DNA from: a bacterium
Lineage (GTDB): Bacteria; Caldisericota; Caldisericia; Cryosericales; Cryosericaceae
Direction of reading: 5' to 3'
DNA: 64,000 nt
Assembly (NCBI GenBank): GCA_021373025.1
Contig: JAJFTL010000007.1
Span: 1-64,000, forward strand
Part shown: piece by piece, positions 8,308-17,347 of the stretch
Position numbering within the stretch: the stretch's first letter is position 1
Layout: every line of letters starts with the position of its first letter
Position numbers and translations under genes: made by a program
The notes under the pieces: model-generated
Databases searched by the model: none
What the model saw: only the letters and a program-made list of their open reading frames with translations
What the model was told of the DNA's origin: nothing

Positions 8308-10233
8308 TCACAATGGATGCCGGGTGCCTGAACGCGTGTGAGGCACATCATGAAGCAGGCGGAGGAGGGCTTCTTCTTCCTCCGCCGTTTGGTTCTCGGA
8401 AAACAGGAACTCATAGACACGCCATAAGACAGCCTCCAAGTCTGAAGAAGGTGCAACTCGGCGAATGAGTTCCAGCAGTGTTTCTCCAGGCCGTCGAGGC
8501 TCTCCCGCAATGCCCTCCAGCGCCAAAATCAATGGGTTGCGCCTGACTACTGAGCGATGGTGCAGGAGCAAAAATCCAACAGCTATAGCTCCAGCAAGCC
8601 CGGCAAGGACGCGCCAATCGCGCAGCAAACGCCGTGCTGCAATGCGGAAGGAAGCAAACAGATCTGCCATCGCACGGCTGCTTGCTGTCATAAAACGGCT
8701 GGCGGTCGTCACTGCCTGAAGTTGACTTGCCAGATTATAGGTGATGACGTTCCGGTACCACGCCATGCGGATATTGTCGAGCACGTTGGTTATCATGGAC
8801 ACCTGTTGGAATGAGCCAGGCGTCGGATCGTATCGTACCCAGTTGTCTCGATCCAGAACCTCGACCCATGTGTGAGCGTCGCTTGCCCGCACGATCAGAT
8901 ACCCCGAGGCGTTGTTCCACTCTGTGCCCACGAATCCGGAGACGAGACGTGCATAGACACCCTGAGAGCGTAGCAGAAGTACCATAGACGTTGCAAAGTG
9001 CTCGCAGTATCCTGTGCGATGGTTGACGACAAAGTCCTCGATCGACGTTGCTGTCGGGTCCAGCGAATACGTGTAGTTGGCCAGCAGAAAATCACGGGTC
9101 GCCTGCGCCTTCTGAGATATGGTTGCACCCCGGACAACACGCGCGGCTATTGCCCGAAAATCCGGCGAAAGATCTGGCACCTGAAGGTACCGGTCCGGCA
9201 ATTTCGGCTGATGAACGACAGCATCGTCAACGGGAATTGTATCGTTTGCTAGCGAGGCAACGTCATAGCGAATCGTCTTGTAGTACGGTGCATCAGTGAA
9301 AAGGCTGCCCTCCGCATCTCGACGCAGGAACTGAAACTGCCCTGTTACCTCTGTGATATGGTCGAGGCCGAAGATGACGTCCGTCCCTGTAGGCTCAAGG
9401 TACACCGTTGTCCAGGCGCTCGCCTGCTCGTCGCTGGTCACAAACGTATCGATCCCGGAGGACGCATACAGAGGCTGCGGTCGGCCGGCCGCAGCCAGCC
9501 ATTGACTGCCACTGAACGTAGTATACCGCATACCTGAAATGTAGGCCGGCAAACGAAGTGGTGGTTCACCCTCCCGGGGTTCGATGCGCATGACGACAGT
9601 GGCATCTTGCTGCACCTGCCCCGGCGAGATTGTCACATCCTTGGAGAATCCGGTGGTCTGTGTGACAAGGGCAGGGTTTCCCTTGATATATCCAAGTGTC
9701 CATCTGGGAAGCGCAAAAAACACACCAAAAGCAAAAATGAAAGACACCAGTGAGCATGCTACCATCGTTCCGTAGAATCCCCTGGCAATGAGGGGAACGT
9801 CGCCGTCAAACTGCGCCATGATCAGCAGCATGGTCGCAGCGAGAAACTGCGCTAGCAGCAGAAGTCCAAATGTCACCGAAATGGAGCCGGCTGCCGACAG
9901 CACGGTTATGAAGACACCGATGAGCACCAGCCCCTGGTAATCGCGCGCGTTCTCGGTCAGGACAAATCGGCATGCCATTGCCACCAGCATCGTCTGTGCC
10001 AGAAGAGCAAACAAGGGAGCCCCCAGAACGACAAGGACAAGAAACCATGCCAAAGGCAATGCTTCAAGCAAGCGCCGTTCCCAGCGTTTATGGAGATGCC
10101 CTGCCAACAGCAGGGCAAGAACGAACATGAAAGTATAGAGAAGATACCACGTCTCGACGATTGCCAGGAACCCACATGCCACGAGACCGAGCACGAGTGC
10201 CAATACCCGTCGAATGTCCATAGACGACTTCAT
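8308..10233 (-). CDS. TgpA-like membrane protein with transglutaminase domain
   Basis: Encodes 641 aa. The N-terminal ~180 residues hold about six membrane spans (DUF3488-type), then comes an extracytoplasmic region with a transglutaminase-like core: C410 (TGYCEHFATS), H454 (SDAHTWVEV) and D469 (RYDPTPGS) form the papain-like triad. A further membrane helix near residue 560 leads to a C-terminal cytoplasmic tail (DUF4129-like position). Family members act as peptidases or crosslinkers at the cell surface; the exact substrate is unknown. The start overlaps the stop of the DUF58 gene by four bases (ATGA). The MoxR-DUF58-transglutaminase order is a widely conserved trio. Confidence 0.88.
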   Translation of the reverse strand: MKSSMDIRRVLALVLGLVACGFLAIVETWYLLYTFMFVLALLLAGHLHKRWERRLLEALPLAWFLVLVVLGAPLFALLAQTMLVAMACRFVLTENARDYQGLVLIGVFITVLSAAGSISVTFGLLLLAQFLAATMLLIMAQFDGDVPLIARGFYGTMVACSLVSFIFAFGVFFALPRWTLGYIKGNPALVTQTTGFSKDVTISPGQVQQDATVVMRIEPREGEPPLRLPAYISGMRYTTFSGSQWLAAAGRPQPLYASSGIDTFVTSDEQASAWTTVYLEPTGTDVIFGLDHITEVTGQFQFLRRDAEGSLFTDAPYYKTIRYDVASLANDTIPVDDAVVHQPKLPDRYLQVPDLSPDFRAIAARVVRGATISQKAQATRDFLLANYTYSLDPTATSIEDFVVNHRTGYCEHFATSMVLLLRSQGVYARLVSGFVGTEWNNASGYLIVRASDAHTWVEVLDRDNWVRYDPTPGSFQQVSMITNVLDNIRMAWYRNVITYNLASQLQAVTTASRFMTASSRAMADLFASFRIAARRLLRDWRVLAGLAGAIAVGFLLLHHRSVVRRNPLILALEGIAGEPRRPGETLLELIRRVAPSSDLEAVLWRVYEFLFSENQTAEEEEALLRLLHDVPHTRSGTRHPL

Positions 10234-11252
10234 AGGGCCTCGTCCACAAAGCTGATGTCCTCGTGGGTTGAGCAGTGAACCGGTCCGGGGTGCGGCGGGT
10301 CATCGACCAGCTCAGCAAGTGCCAACAGTTCCATAGCCTCCTGCCAGACTCTGTGCTCACGCCCATCCAGAAACACTCCTGGAAGGGCGAGGGCTATGGC
10401 TTCTCCTCGCTCAAATGCGGTCGTCAACGCGCTCGCAACCTTTGAAACGCCGATCTCGAACGCCGGCGCGTCAGGCCACGCATCCCGTGCCGTATCGATA
10501 TAGAACACTGTTTCCTGCTGATACCTCGCTTCCTGTTCTATGACATAGGGGTCACCCCGCCGAGCCGACACCTTCCAGTCGATGTGGCGCGAGTCTTCTC
10601 CCTCCTCATATCTCCGCAACGAGAAGTAGTCGCCATCACCACCAGCCCTGGCTCTTTCCAGGCGATGCTCGCCCTCATCTTCCTGTTGTCGCAGGGTGAC
10701 TGGGCGGACTGCTGGATAAACGATGACTTCTCCCTTCACCTCGACATCTCGCCGCATCTCCACGATTCCAAATGGAAACGTCGAAGAGATCTCTGCCCTG
10801 ATGCCCCTAGTACGTCCCCGCGCAGGAAGCGTGAGGACCACAGAGAACTGACCAGTCGCATGAGCGTTCACAAAGGGGACATCCAGTAAGATCACACCAC
10901 GACCTGCCTTGAGGCTGATGTGGGCAAAGAAGAGTGGAAACGAACCGGCGTTACGCACCTGCAGAACGACCCTTCCTGGCTGGCCGGCATAGATGTCCTC
11001 CATGCTTTCGATCGAGACATCGAGATGCTGAAGATTTGCGACGGATAGCAGCCCTGAGAAAATGAGCGCCGAGAGAAGCACGCTGAACGTGAGATACAAC
11101 AGGTTGTTTCCCGAGTTGACAGCGACTGCCCCGATGGCAACAATGGCGAGAAAGAACAACAGCCCGCTGCGGGTCAGCCGTTCAGCACGGTGACGCCTTC
11201 TAAACCGCACCTCCATCGGACTCCTGGGGACCCGTGGCAGTGACGCTGTCAC
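10230..11252 (-). CDS. DUF58 domain protein
   Basis: Encodes 340 aa with two N-terminal membrane helices (about residues 28-68) and a DUF58 core recognised from YEEGEDSRHIDWKVSARRGDP, the family signature, followed by a von-Willebrand-like fold region. DUF58 proteins are thought to act with MoxR ATPases in protein complex assembly or cell-envelope functions. It uses a GTG start that overlaps the moxR stop (GTGA), and its own stop overlaps the next gene by four bases, so the three genes are tightly coupled. Confidence 0.88.
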   Translation of the reverse strand: MTASLPRVPRSPMEVRFRRRHRAERLTRSGLLFFLAIVAIGAVAVNSGNNLLYLTFSVLLSALIFSGLLSVANLQHLDVSIESMEDIYAGQPGRVVLQVRNAGSFPLFFAHISLKAGRGVILLDVPFVNAHATGQFSVVLTLPARGRTRGIRAEISSTFPFGIVEMRRDVEVKGEVIVYPAVRPVTLRQQEDEGEHRLERARAGGDGDYFSLRRYEEGEDSRHIDWKVSARRGDPYVIEQEARYQQETVFYIDTARDAWPDAPAFEIGVSKVASALTTAFERGEAIALALPGVFLDGREHRVWQEAMELLALAELVDDPPHPGPVHCSTHEDISFVDEAL

Positions 11253-12205
11253 GCAGGTGCCTGCACCTGCTCAAAGACGCGATCGATGTCAGCCCTGGTT
11301 GCACCTTTCCGACTGCCGCGACGTATGATGCGGTGAGCCGTCACGTATGGAGCCATCGCCTTGACATCGTACGGCACGACAAAAGCGCGGCCCTGCAACA
11401 GCGCCCACGCCCGAACTGCCTTGAACAGATCGATGGCACCGCGGGGGCTGATGCCCACGTCGAAGAGCGCATCCGAACGTGTGGCACGCACAAACGCAAG
11501 CAAGTAGTCGAGCACAGGCGGAGCTACGGTAACGCGATCAATGGCACTCTGTACATCCAATACCTGATCAACAGAGGCCACAGGCTCGATGATGATGGAG
11601 TGCTGGCGCACGGGACGCTCTGTCAGAATCTGGCGCTCTGCTTCGCTGTCTGGATACCCGACTCCCATGCACAGCTGAAACCGGTCCAGCTCACTTTCGG
11701 GCAAGGGATATGTCCCTGTGTACTCGATGGGGTTCTGGGTGGCGATGACAAAGAATGGATCCGGCAGCTCCCAGGTTGTGCCGTCAATACTGATGCGCCG
11801 ATCATTCATGGCCTCCAGGAGGGCGGACTGCGTCTTTGGACTGGCCCGGTTGATTTCATCGGCCAGAACAACGTTGGCAAAAATAGGACCCCGGCGGAAG
11901 CGGAATTTCCCCGTGGCGACTTCATAAATGTTGACTCCAAGAATATCGGCTGGAAGGAGGTCGGACGTGAACTGGATGCGGTTGTAGGAAGCACCAATCG
12001 ACTGTCCCAGTGCCTGCGCAAGTGTCGACTTGCCAACGCCCGGGACGTCCTGCAATAGCAGGTGTCCACCTGCAATCATTGGAACGAGTGCCAGGAGGAC
12101 CTGCTCGTGCTTGCCCCGCACCACACGCTCGACACTGGCCGCGATGGCCCCCACAGTCCTCATGGCCGATTCAAGCTGGTCTTGTTGCTCCTTGCTCACG
12201 CTCAT
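11249..12205 (-). CDS. MoxR-family AAA+ ATPase
   Basis: Encodes 318 aa, the standard MoxR size. Walker A is GVGKSTLAQALG, Walker B LADEINRASPKTQSALLEAM, and sensor 1 lies in FFVIATQNPIEYTGTYPLPE, all characteristic of MoxR. The C-terminal lid domain includes GISPRGAIDLFKAVRAWALL. Such ATPases act as chaperones for metal or complex insertion, often with DUF58 partners as here. It heads the three-gene minus-strand operon. The leader contains GATATAGAAT on the minus strand about 70 bp upstream, a possible -10 element without a clear -35. Confidence 0.92.
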   Translation of the reverse strand: MSVSKEQQDQLESAMRTVGAIAASVERVVRGKHEQVLLALVPMIAGGHLLLQDVPGVGKSTLAQALGQSIGASYNRIQFTSDLLPADILGVNIYEVATGKFRFRRGPIFANVVLADEINRASPKTQSALLEAMNDRRISIDGTTWELPDPFFVIATQNPIEYTGTYPLPESELDRFQLCMGVGYPDSEAERQILTERPVRQHSIIIEPVASVDQVLDVQSAIDRVTVAPPVLDYLLAFVRATRSDALFDVGISPRGAIDLFKAVRAWALLQGRAFVVPYDVKAMAPYVTAHRIIRRGSRKGATRADIDRVFEQVQAPA

Positions 12206-12345
12206 CTCTTCCTTTCCATCATCTGGAGACCTGCTTCACTCTGACAGCGAACCACGAACCACGGAATCCCACATTCTATATCAGACCCAAATTATGCTCC
12301 CATTGCGGGCTTAAGGCAAGCCTCTGAGCTGTGCCATTCCTTGCA

Positions 12346-12375
12346 TCGACATATTCATCAGTTTCAGCATATACT
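12346..12375 (+). promoter_or_regulatory. Probable promoter of nfnAB
   Basis: TCGACA (12346-12351), 18-nt spacer, TATACT (12370-12375), about 40 bases before the nfnA start. Confidence 0.5.
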
Positions 12376-12414
12376 GATTTTGGAGTTTATGGCCACGAAA
12401 ACCGAGAGGCGTAC

Positions 12415-13272
12415 ATGAATACGATTCGTGCAAGGGAGGAACTGGGACCCAACGTCACCAGATACGTTATCGAAGCACCAGTGATTGCAGCACACAGAAA
12501 GCCTGGTCAATTCGTCATCATCCGTGTGACCGACGAGGGTGAGCGCATTCCATTGACAATTGCCGATGTTGACGTTGCTGCCGGTACTGTTTCCCTGATC
12601 GTCCAGTCAGTCGGCAAGACGACGCGTCAAATGGCCTTGCTCAAAGCAGGAGACGCCATTCACGACATTGTCGGCCCCCTGGGGAAGCCAACGCACATTC
12701 AGCACGTTGGCACTGTTTTGTGCGTAGGAGGGGGCATTGGAATAGCCCCGCTCTACCCTATTGCAAAAGGCATGAAGGAAGCAGGAAATCATGTCATAAC
12801 AATTCTTGGGGCCAGAACGCGCGACCTTCTCATCTTGGAGGATGACATGCGCCGTTTCAGTGACGAAACCATCGTTATGACAGATGATGGATCATACGGT
12901 ACCAGGGGAGTTGTGACTGACGCTGTCCGCTCCCTAGTACATGGCGGAACCCATGTCGACCAGGCCGTCATCATCGGTCCTCCACTCATGATGAAATTCA
13001 CATCGCTGCTCACCAGCGAACTGGGCGTTCCTGCCATTGCGTCTCTGAATCCCATCATGGTCGATGGCACGGGCATGTGTGGCGCTTGCCGTGTTACAGT
13101 TGGCGGCCAGCTGAAATTCACGTGCGTCGACGGCCCAGAATTCGATGCACACCAAGTCGACTGGGACGGACTGATCCTTCGACTGGGAATGTACCGCGCA
13201 GAGGAGAAAGCCGCTGCTGAACGCTTTGACCACGAATGTCAGCTGCACCGCGCCCTGGAGGAGCCACAATGA
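12415..13272 (+). CDS. nfnA: NADH-dependent ferredoxin:NADP+ oxidoreductase, small subunit (NfnA-like)
   Basis: Encodes 285 aa of the ferredoxin-reductase/PyrK-like family. It has an FAD-binding motif RIPLTIADV, a nucleotide-binding GGGIGIAPLYP, and a C-terminal [2Fe-2S] site made of C-G-A-C (GMCGACRV) and a later cysteine (KFTCVDGPE), with an aspartate just upstream (VDGTG) that in known NfnA supplies the fourth ligand. With the overlapping nfnB it should form the bifurcating transhydrogenase that couples NADH and reduced ferredoxin to NADP+ reduction. The same family is also annotated as sulfide dehydrogenase subunit SudB. The chosen ATG gives the family length; the N-terminal MNTIRAREELGPNVTRYVIEAP is typical. 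Confidence 0.87.
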   Translation: MNTIRAREELGPNVTRYVIEAPVIAAHRKPGQFVIIRVTDEGERIPLTIADVDVAAGTVSLIVQSVGKTTRQMALLKAGDAIHDIVGPLGKPTHIQHVGTVLCVGGGIGIAPLYPIAKGMKEAGNHVITILGARTRDLLILEDDMRRFSDETIVMTDDGSYGTRGVVTDAVRSLVHGGTHVDQAVIIGPPLMMKFTSLLTSELGVPAIASLNPIMVDGTGMCGACRVTVGGQLKFTCVDGPEFDAHQVDWDGLILRLGMYRAEEKAAAERFDHECQLHRALEEPQ

Positions 13273-14696
13273 ATGCTGCACAGCGTTTGAAGCTTCAACC
13301 AGTTCCTATGCCCGAACAGGAACCGGCTGAACGAGTTCACAACGTTCGGGAGGTCCCCCTCGGGTTCACCCCGGCGATGGCAGCGCAGGAAGCCGAGCGG
13401 TGTCTTCACTGCGCGGACCAGCCTTGCGTAAAGGGCTGCCCTGTGGGGGTACAGATTCCTGATTTCATCGCCGCGATCGAGAAAGCCGATTTTGCCGCTG
13501 GAATCAGCATCATCAAACAGACAAACCTTCTGCCTGCAGTCTGTGGACGCGTCTGCCCTCAGGAATCACAATGTCAGAAGGCCTGCACGGTGGGAAGAGC
13601 GCACCGTGATGTCGGACAAGCCGTTCAGATCGGCCAGCTGGAACGGTTCCTCGCTGACTGGGAGCGCGAGAACCATGCTCAGATCATTCCTCAGATTCCA
13701 CCACCCACGGGCAAGGCAGTGGCTGTCATCGGAAGCGGCCCTGCAGGGCTTACCGTCGCAGGAGACCTCATCAAGCTGGGGCATGCGGTCACGGTGTTTG
13801 AAGCGCTCCATAAGCCAGGAGGAGTTCTGGGATATGGCATTCCCGAGTTCCGGTTGCCCAAAGAAATCGTCTATGCAGAGGTCTCCTACCTGTCTCGGCT
13901 GGGCGTTGACTTTCGCTATAACACAGTGATCGGAAAGTCGCTCACCCTCGATGAGATACGTCACGACTACGATGCGATTTTCATCGGCAGCGGCGCTGGC
14001 TTGCCCAATTTCCTGGGCATCCCAGGCGAGAGTTTACTGGGCGTCTATTCGGCCAACGAGTACCTGACGCGTGCGAACCTCATGCACGCCTATGATGAAC
14101 ACGCGGATACCCCGATTCTGCGCCGTGATTCCGTGGTGGTCCTGGGCGGAGGCAACGTTGCAATGGATTCGGCACGAACAGCACTTAGGCTCGGGGCTCG
14201 CAAGGTCTCGGTCCTCTACAGGCGGTCCGAGGAAGAGATGCCTGCACGCAGAGAGGAATACCATCATGCACTCCAGGAGGGCGTGGAGTTTGGTTTTCTG
14301 CAAAGCCCGATTGAGATTGTTGGCGACGCCCAGGGATGGGTAACTGGCCTCACCATGCAACAGATGCAGCTGGGGGAACCGGACGCCTCTGGACGCCGGC
14401 GTCCGCTGCCAATTCCTGGCCAGGTCACCAATGTGCCAGCGGAACTCGTGATTGTGGCAATTGGTAACGCCCCGAATCCGCTCATCCCTGCCGCTCTGCC
14501 AGGCCTTGAAATGAACAAGCACGGCGGAATCGTGGTGAACGAAGAGACAATGCAAACATCCATCCCTGGCATCTTTGCGGGAGGAGATATTGTGCTGGGC
14601 TCAGCAACCGTGATCCTGGCGATGGGCGAGGGTCGCAAGGCTGCCCGCGCTATCCACTCATGGCTCACCAAAACTGCAGGTGACGCCAGACCCTGA
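13269..14696 (+). CDS. nfnB: NADH-dependent ferredoxin:NADP+ oxidoreductase, large subunit (NfnB / GltD-like)
   Basis: Encodes 475 aa, homologous to the glutamate synthase small subunit. The N-terminal ferredoxin-like domain carries cysteines for two [4Fe-4S] clusters (CLHCADQPCVKGCPVG and CGRVCPQESQCQKACTVG). Two dinucleotide folds follow (AVIGSGPAGLTVAG and VVLGGGNVAMDSARTA), and the C-terminus has the FAD motif GIFAGGDIVLG. It overlaps nfnA by four bases (ATGA). No glutamate synthase large subunit is adjacent, so NfnB is favoured over GltD. The pair would supply NADPH or reduced ferredoxin according to redox state. Confidence 0.88.
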   Translation: MNAAQRLKLQPVPMPEQEPAERVHNVREVPLGFTPAMAAQEAERCLHCADQPCVKGCPVGVQIPDFIAAIEKADFAAGISIIKQTNLLPAVCGRVCPQESQCQKACTVGRAHRDVGQAVQIGQLERFLADWERENHAQIIPQIPPPTGKAVAVIGSGPAGLTVAGDLIKLGHAVTVFEALHKPGGVLGYGIPEFRLPKEIVYAEVSYLSRLGVDFRYNTVIGKSLTLDEIRHDYDAIFIGSGAGLPNFLGIPGESLLGVYSANEYLTRANLMHAYDEHADTPILRRDSVVVLGGGNVAMDSARTALRLGARKVSVLYRRSEEEMPARREEYHHALQEGVEFGFLQSPIEIVGDAQGWVTGLTMQQMQLGEPDASGRRRPLPIPGQVTNVPAELVIVAIGNAPNPLIPAALPGLEMNKHGGIVVNEETMQTSIPGIFAGGDIVLGSATVILAMGEGRKAARAIHSWLTKTAGDARP

Positions 14697-14762
14697 ATCA
14701 GGCCATCGGAAACGGGTCGCCCGCACAAGGGGGGCACGTGCTCCAGCCCTCGCCGTGGTTTC

Positions 14763-14790
14763 TTGTACTGCAGGCAGATACACCTATGAT
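14763..14790 (+). promoter_or_regulatory. Possible promoter of PAP2 gene
   Basis: TTGTAC (14763-14768), 16-nt spacer, TATGAT (14785-14790), 53 bases before the start codon. Confidence 0.4.
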
Positions 14791-14843
14791 AACCTGTGCA
14801 GGTACGTGCACTATCCGAGATATGTGCGGAAGAGGAGACCCCT

Positions 14844-15485
14844 ATGGACAACTTCAAGCGGTTCATGAGACAAAACTGGCGGCGATATCTGCTGAACCTT
14901 GTACTCGCTGGCGGCGTTTACGGGTCATCGACCTGGTATGCCATGACCAACCATGCAACCGCCAATGTTCACATTCTGCAAACGGCCTTTGACCGGTGGG
15001 TACCGGTCATTCCACAATTCATCGTCCCATACAACTGGCTCGAACCTGTTCTCTACTTCAGCCTCCTGTTCTTCTTTGTCTTTCACCCAAAGATCTTCAC
15101 AGCATTTGCTGTAGCATTCATTGCGCTCGAGGCTATCAGCAATGGCGTGTACATTGTATTTCAGACGCAGGTGCCGCGTCCCACGAACCTGGTCCCGGGC
15201 AGCAGCAAATATGTGGACGAGCTCCTTGAGACGTACAAGACAGACAACCCCTACAACTGCTTCCCGTCTCTGCACTGCGGCCTGTCAGCTCTTGCTGCGA
15301 GCTTCTGGTGGGTTAAGAGGCGCTATTGGCCTGTTGCCTGGCTGATGACACTGTTTGCCGCGGTAACGATCATTGCCACGCAAGTTCTCAAGCAGCACGT
15401 CATCGTGGATACGGTCGGCAGTCTGCTGGCTGTCGTGCTATTCCTTGTGGCATATCGCATCTTTGACCTGAAGACAGAGGTCTGA
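14844..15485 (+). CDS. PAP2-superfamily membrane phosphatase
   Basis: Encodes 213 aa with about five membrane helices. The PAP2 motif 2 appears as NCFPSLHCGLSALAAS (central histidine) and motif 3 as KQHVIVDTVGSLLAV with the catalytic histidine and aspartate. This variant resembles inositol-phosphorylceramide-synthase-like PAP2 proteins rather than classical undecaprenyl-pyrophosphate phosphatases. The likely substrate is a lipid phosphate at the membrane. AGGAG lies just upstream of the ATG at 14844; an upstream in-frame ATG lacks a site. A second, more classical PAP2 gene occurs at 19.6 kb. Confidence 0.82.
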   Translation: MDNFKRFMRQNWRRYLLNLVLAGGVYGSSTWYAMTNHATANVHILQTAFDRWVPVIPQFIVPYNWLEPVLYFSLLFFFVFHPKIFTAFAVAFIALEAISNGVYIVFQTQVPRPTNLVPGSSKYVDELLETYKTDNPYNCFPSLHCGLSALAASFWWVKRRYWPVAWLMTLFAAVTIIATQVLKQHVIVDTVGSLLAVVLFLVAYRIFDLKTEV

Positions 15486-15633
15486 GGTCTGCAGCAACCC
15501 TGCATACTGTCTTCGCACCCCTGGCGCTCGCGACGAATCCGGGCTGCTGGCTCGGTTCCCGCATTCCTCTGTCTTGCATTCCTTTCTATTGCGCAGACAA
15601 TGAAACAAGTGAATCCGGTCCTGGAGGCGCGAT

Positions 15634-16341
15634 ATGGCTGACGACGCGTTGTTCGACAGTAAGGCTGATACGTATGATAGCTGGTATATGACCCCTTTGG
15701 GTGCCTACGAAGATGAGCTTGAAAGCGCTCTGGTCTTCAAGCATGCGGGCGTCGTTCGGGGCAAGACGGTCCTTGATGTAGGGTGTGGCACCGGCTTGTA
15801 CAGTATTCGCTTCTCTGAGGCAGGCGCCGACGTAACCGCTGTTGACATCTCCTCAAGAATGCTCGAAATTGCGCGCCGCAAGGCACAGGATCGCGGTCAG
15901 TACATCTGGTTTGATCAAGCGGACATGTCAAAGCTTCCGTATGAGAACAGGACATTCGATATGGTTCTCTCCGTTACTGCGCTTGAGTTTTCGGAGGATC
16001 CTCTGAGTGCTCTCATGGAAATGGCTCGAGTCCTGAAGCCAGGCGGCAAGTTGATCGTCGGTGTCCTCAACAGTGATTCCCCATGGGCCGATGCCCGTCG
16101 TAAACGGGCCAAGCGTGAGGAGTCCATTTATGGATCCGCCAACTTTCTGTCGCCGAAAGAACTGCGCCAACTGTTCCACCGCACCGGTACGTTTGGGGCC
16201 CTGACTATGGAGAGTTGCATTTACACGCTTCCCGATGACGAGGCTTTCAATGATCGAAGGGCAGCGAGGCAGGAGTTCTTTGGCCGCATGTTCAAGCCCC
16301 TGACCGGCGCGTTCCTGGTTGGCGCGGCGCGTAAGCGTTAG
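15634..16341 (+). CDS. Class I SAM-dependent methyltransferase
   Basis: Encodes 235 aa. Motif I VLDVGCGTGLYSIRF (about residues 48-62) binds S-adenosylmethionine, motif II AVDISSRMLEIARRKA holds the acidic residue for the ribose, and motif IV-like DMVLSVTALEFSEDPL follows. The fold is that of Methyltransf_11 proteins such as UbiE/BioC relatives; the substrate is not recognisable. GGAGG lies just before the ATG. The next gene (CBS protein) follows after 18 bp and is probably co-transcribed. Confidence 0.82.
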   Translation: MADDALFDSKADTYDSWYMTPLGAYEDELESALVFKHAGVVRGKTVLDVGCGTGLYSIRFSEAGADVTAVDISSRMLEIARRKAQDRGQYIWFDQADMSKLPYENRTFDMVLSVTALEFSEDPLSALMEMARVLKPGGKLIVGVLNSDSPWADARRKRAKREESIYGSANFLSPKELRQLFHRTGTFGALTMESCIYTLPDDEAFNDRRAARQEFFGRMFKPLTGAFLVGAARKR

Positions 16342-16359
16342 GGGTCTGGAGAGAGGACC

Positions 16360-17019
16360 ATGCTTGTTCACGATTATATGACCACGAACGTTGTGACAAC
16401 CTTGCCCGAGACACGGCTGCCTGATGCGCTTAACATGATGCGCGCACAAGGCGTCCATCACCTTCCCGTCATTGAAGGTGGGTTATTGGTTGGGGTCGTC
16501 TCCGAGAAAGACCTCCTCTACGCTATGCCTTCCGCGGACAGATCAGTCAGCTGGGTCGAAGCCGCGGCTCAGGCAGCCGTGCTCCCGGTCCGCGATGTCA
16601 TGAAGCAAGATGTCATCAGTACCTGTCCGAGTTGTCCCATCGAAATAGCTGCGATGACGATGGTGGACCATAGTATCAGTGCTTTGCCTGTGGTCGACCC
16701 CCCAAAGTCACCGACTCTTGTGGGGATCATCACCAAGTCCGATATCTTCAAGCTGTTCGTTGAAATGTTAAATTCGAGAAAACCTTGCGTCCGTGCATCC
16801 CTCGAGATAGAAAACCGCAAGGGGGCTCTCGCCTCCCTGTTCAACAGAGTTGTCGAAGCAGGAGGTTTTGTTGTCAGCATATCGACGTTTCCTGCAAGTC
16901 TGCCCTATCGCATCCGAGTCATTCTCAAAGTTACAGACATCGACCAGGAATCGGTTCATAATCTGCTCAAGCCGGAGGAGACAGTGATCGACCTGCGAGA
17001 AATCCAGGGAGCCTCCTGA
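16360..17019 (+). CDS. CBS-pair protein with C-terminal ACT-like domain (AcuB-like)
   Basis: Encodes 219 aa. Two CBS motifs occupy about residues 1-60 (VHDYMTTNVVTTLPETRL) and 78-137 (VRDVMKQDVISTCPSCPIE), forming one Bateman module that usually binds adenine nucleotides. The last 75 residues (SLEIENRKGALASLFNRVVE) look like an ACT domain. This architecture matches AcuB-type proteins, which are regulatory, but the target is not known. A small membrane protein gene follows after 28 bp. Confidence 0.83.
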   Translation: MLVHDYMTTNVVTTLPETRLPDALNMMRAQGVHHLPVIEGGLLVGVVSEKDLLYAMPSADRSVSWVEAAAQAAVLPVRDVMKQDVISTCPSCPIEIAAMTMVDHSISALPVVDPPKSPTLVGIITKSDIFKLFVEMLNSRKPCVRASLEIENRKGALASLFNRVVEAGGFVVSISTFPASLPYRIRVILKVTDIDQESVHNLLKPEETVIDLREIQGAS

Positions 17020-17047
17020 TCTCCGGGTTTGGCCACCGGTCTCAAGC

Positions 17048-17344
17048 ATGAGACGACTGACAACGTTTCTTGCCTTCGCAGGAGGCCTAATTGGACTAGC
17101 TAACTACGTCTGGGATGGATGGACCGTCGTTTCTGGCGGCCGTAATCTGTACGTGCTCAGCAATGCGGTGTCGATAGTGCTGCTCACTATTTCCGGTTCG
17201 GCAGCAGTGACCATCCTGCTGCACAGTCGCAATCGCATGCCCGAAGAAGAGCGCAAGGAGTACCGGGCGACACTGGCAATATCGGCCCTTGCCTTGGTGG
17301 TCCTGATTTCCTGGATGCTGTTTCGCGCTCTCAGCAAGAGCTGA
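17048..17344 (+). CDS. Small membrane protein, unrecognised
   Basis: Encodes 98 aa with three hydrophobic segments: about residues 5-22, 38-58 and 75-92. A charged loop (HSRNRMPEEERKEYRA) separates the second and third. No family is recognised. It follows the CBS-ACT gene by 28 bp and ends three bases from the convergent FAH gene. The start is ATG; the upstream sequence offers only a weak ribosome binding site, so coupling to the preceding gene is possible. Confidence 0.6.
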   Translation: MRRLTTFLAFAGGLIGLANYVWDGWTVVSGGRNLYVLSNAVSIVLLTISGSAAVTILLHSRNRMPEEERKEYRATLAISALALVVLISWMLFRALSKS

Positions 17345-17347
17345 CGA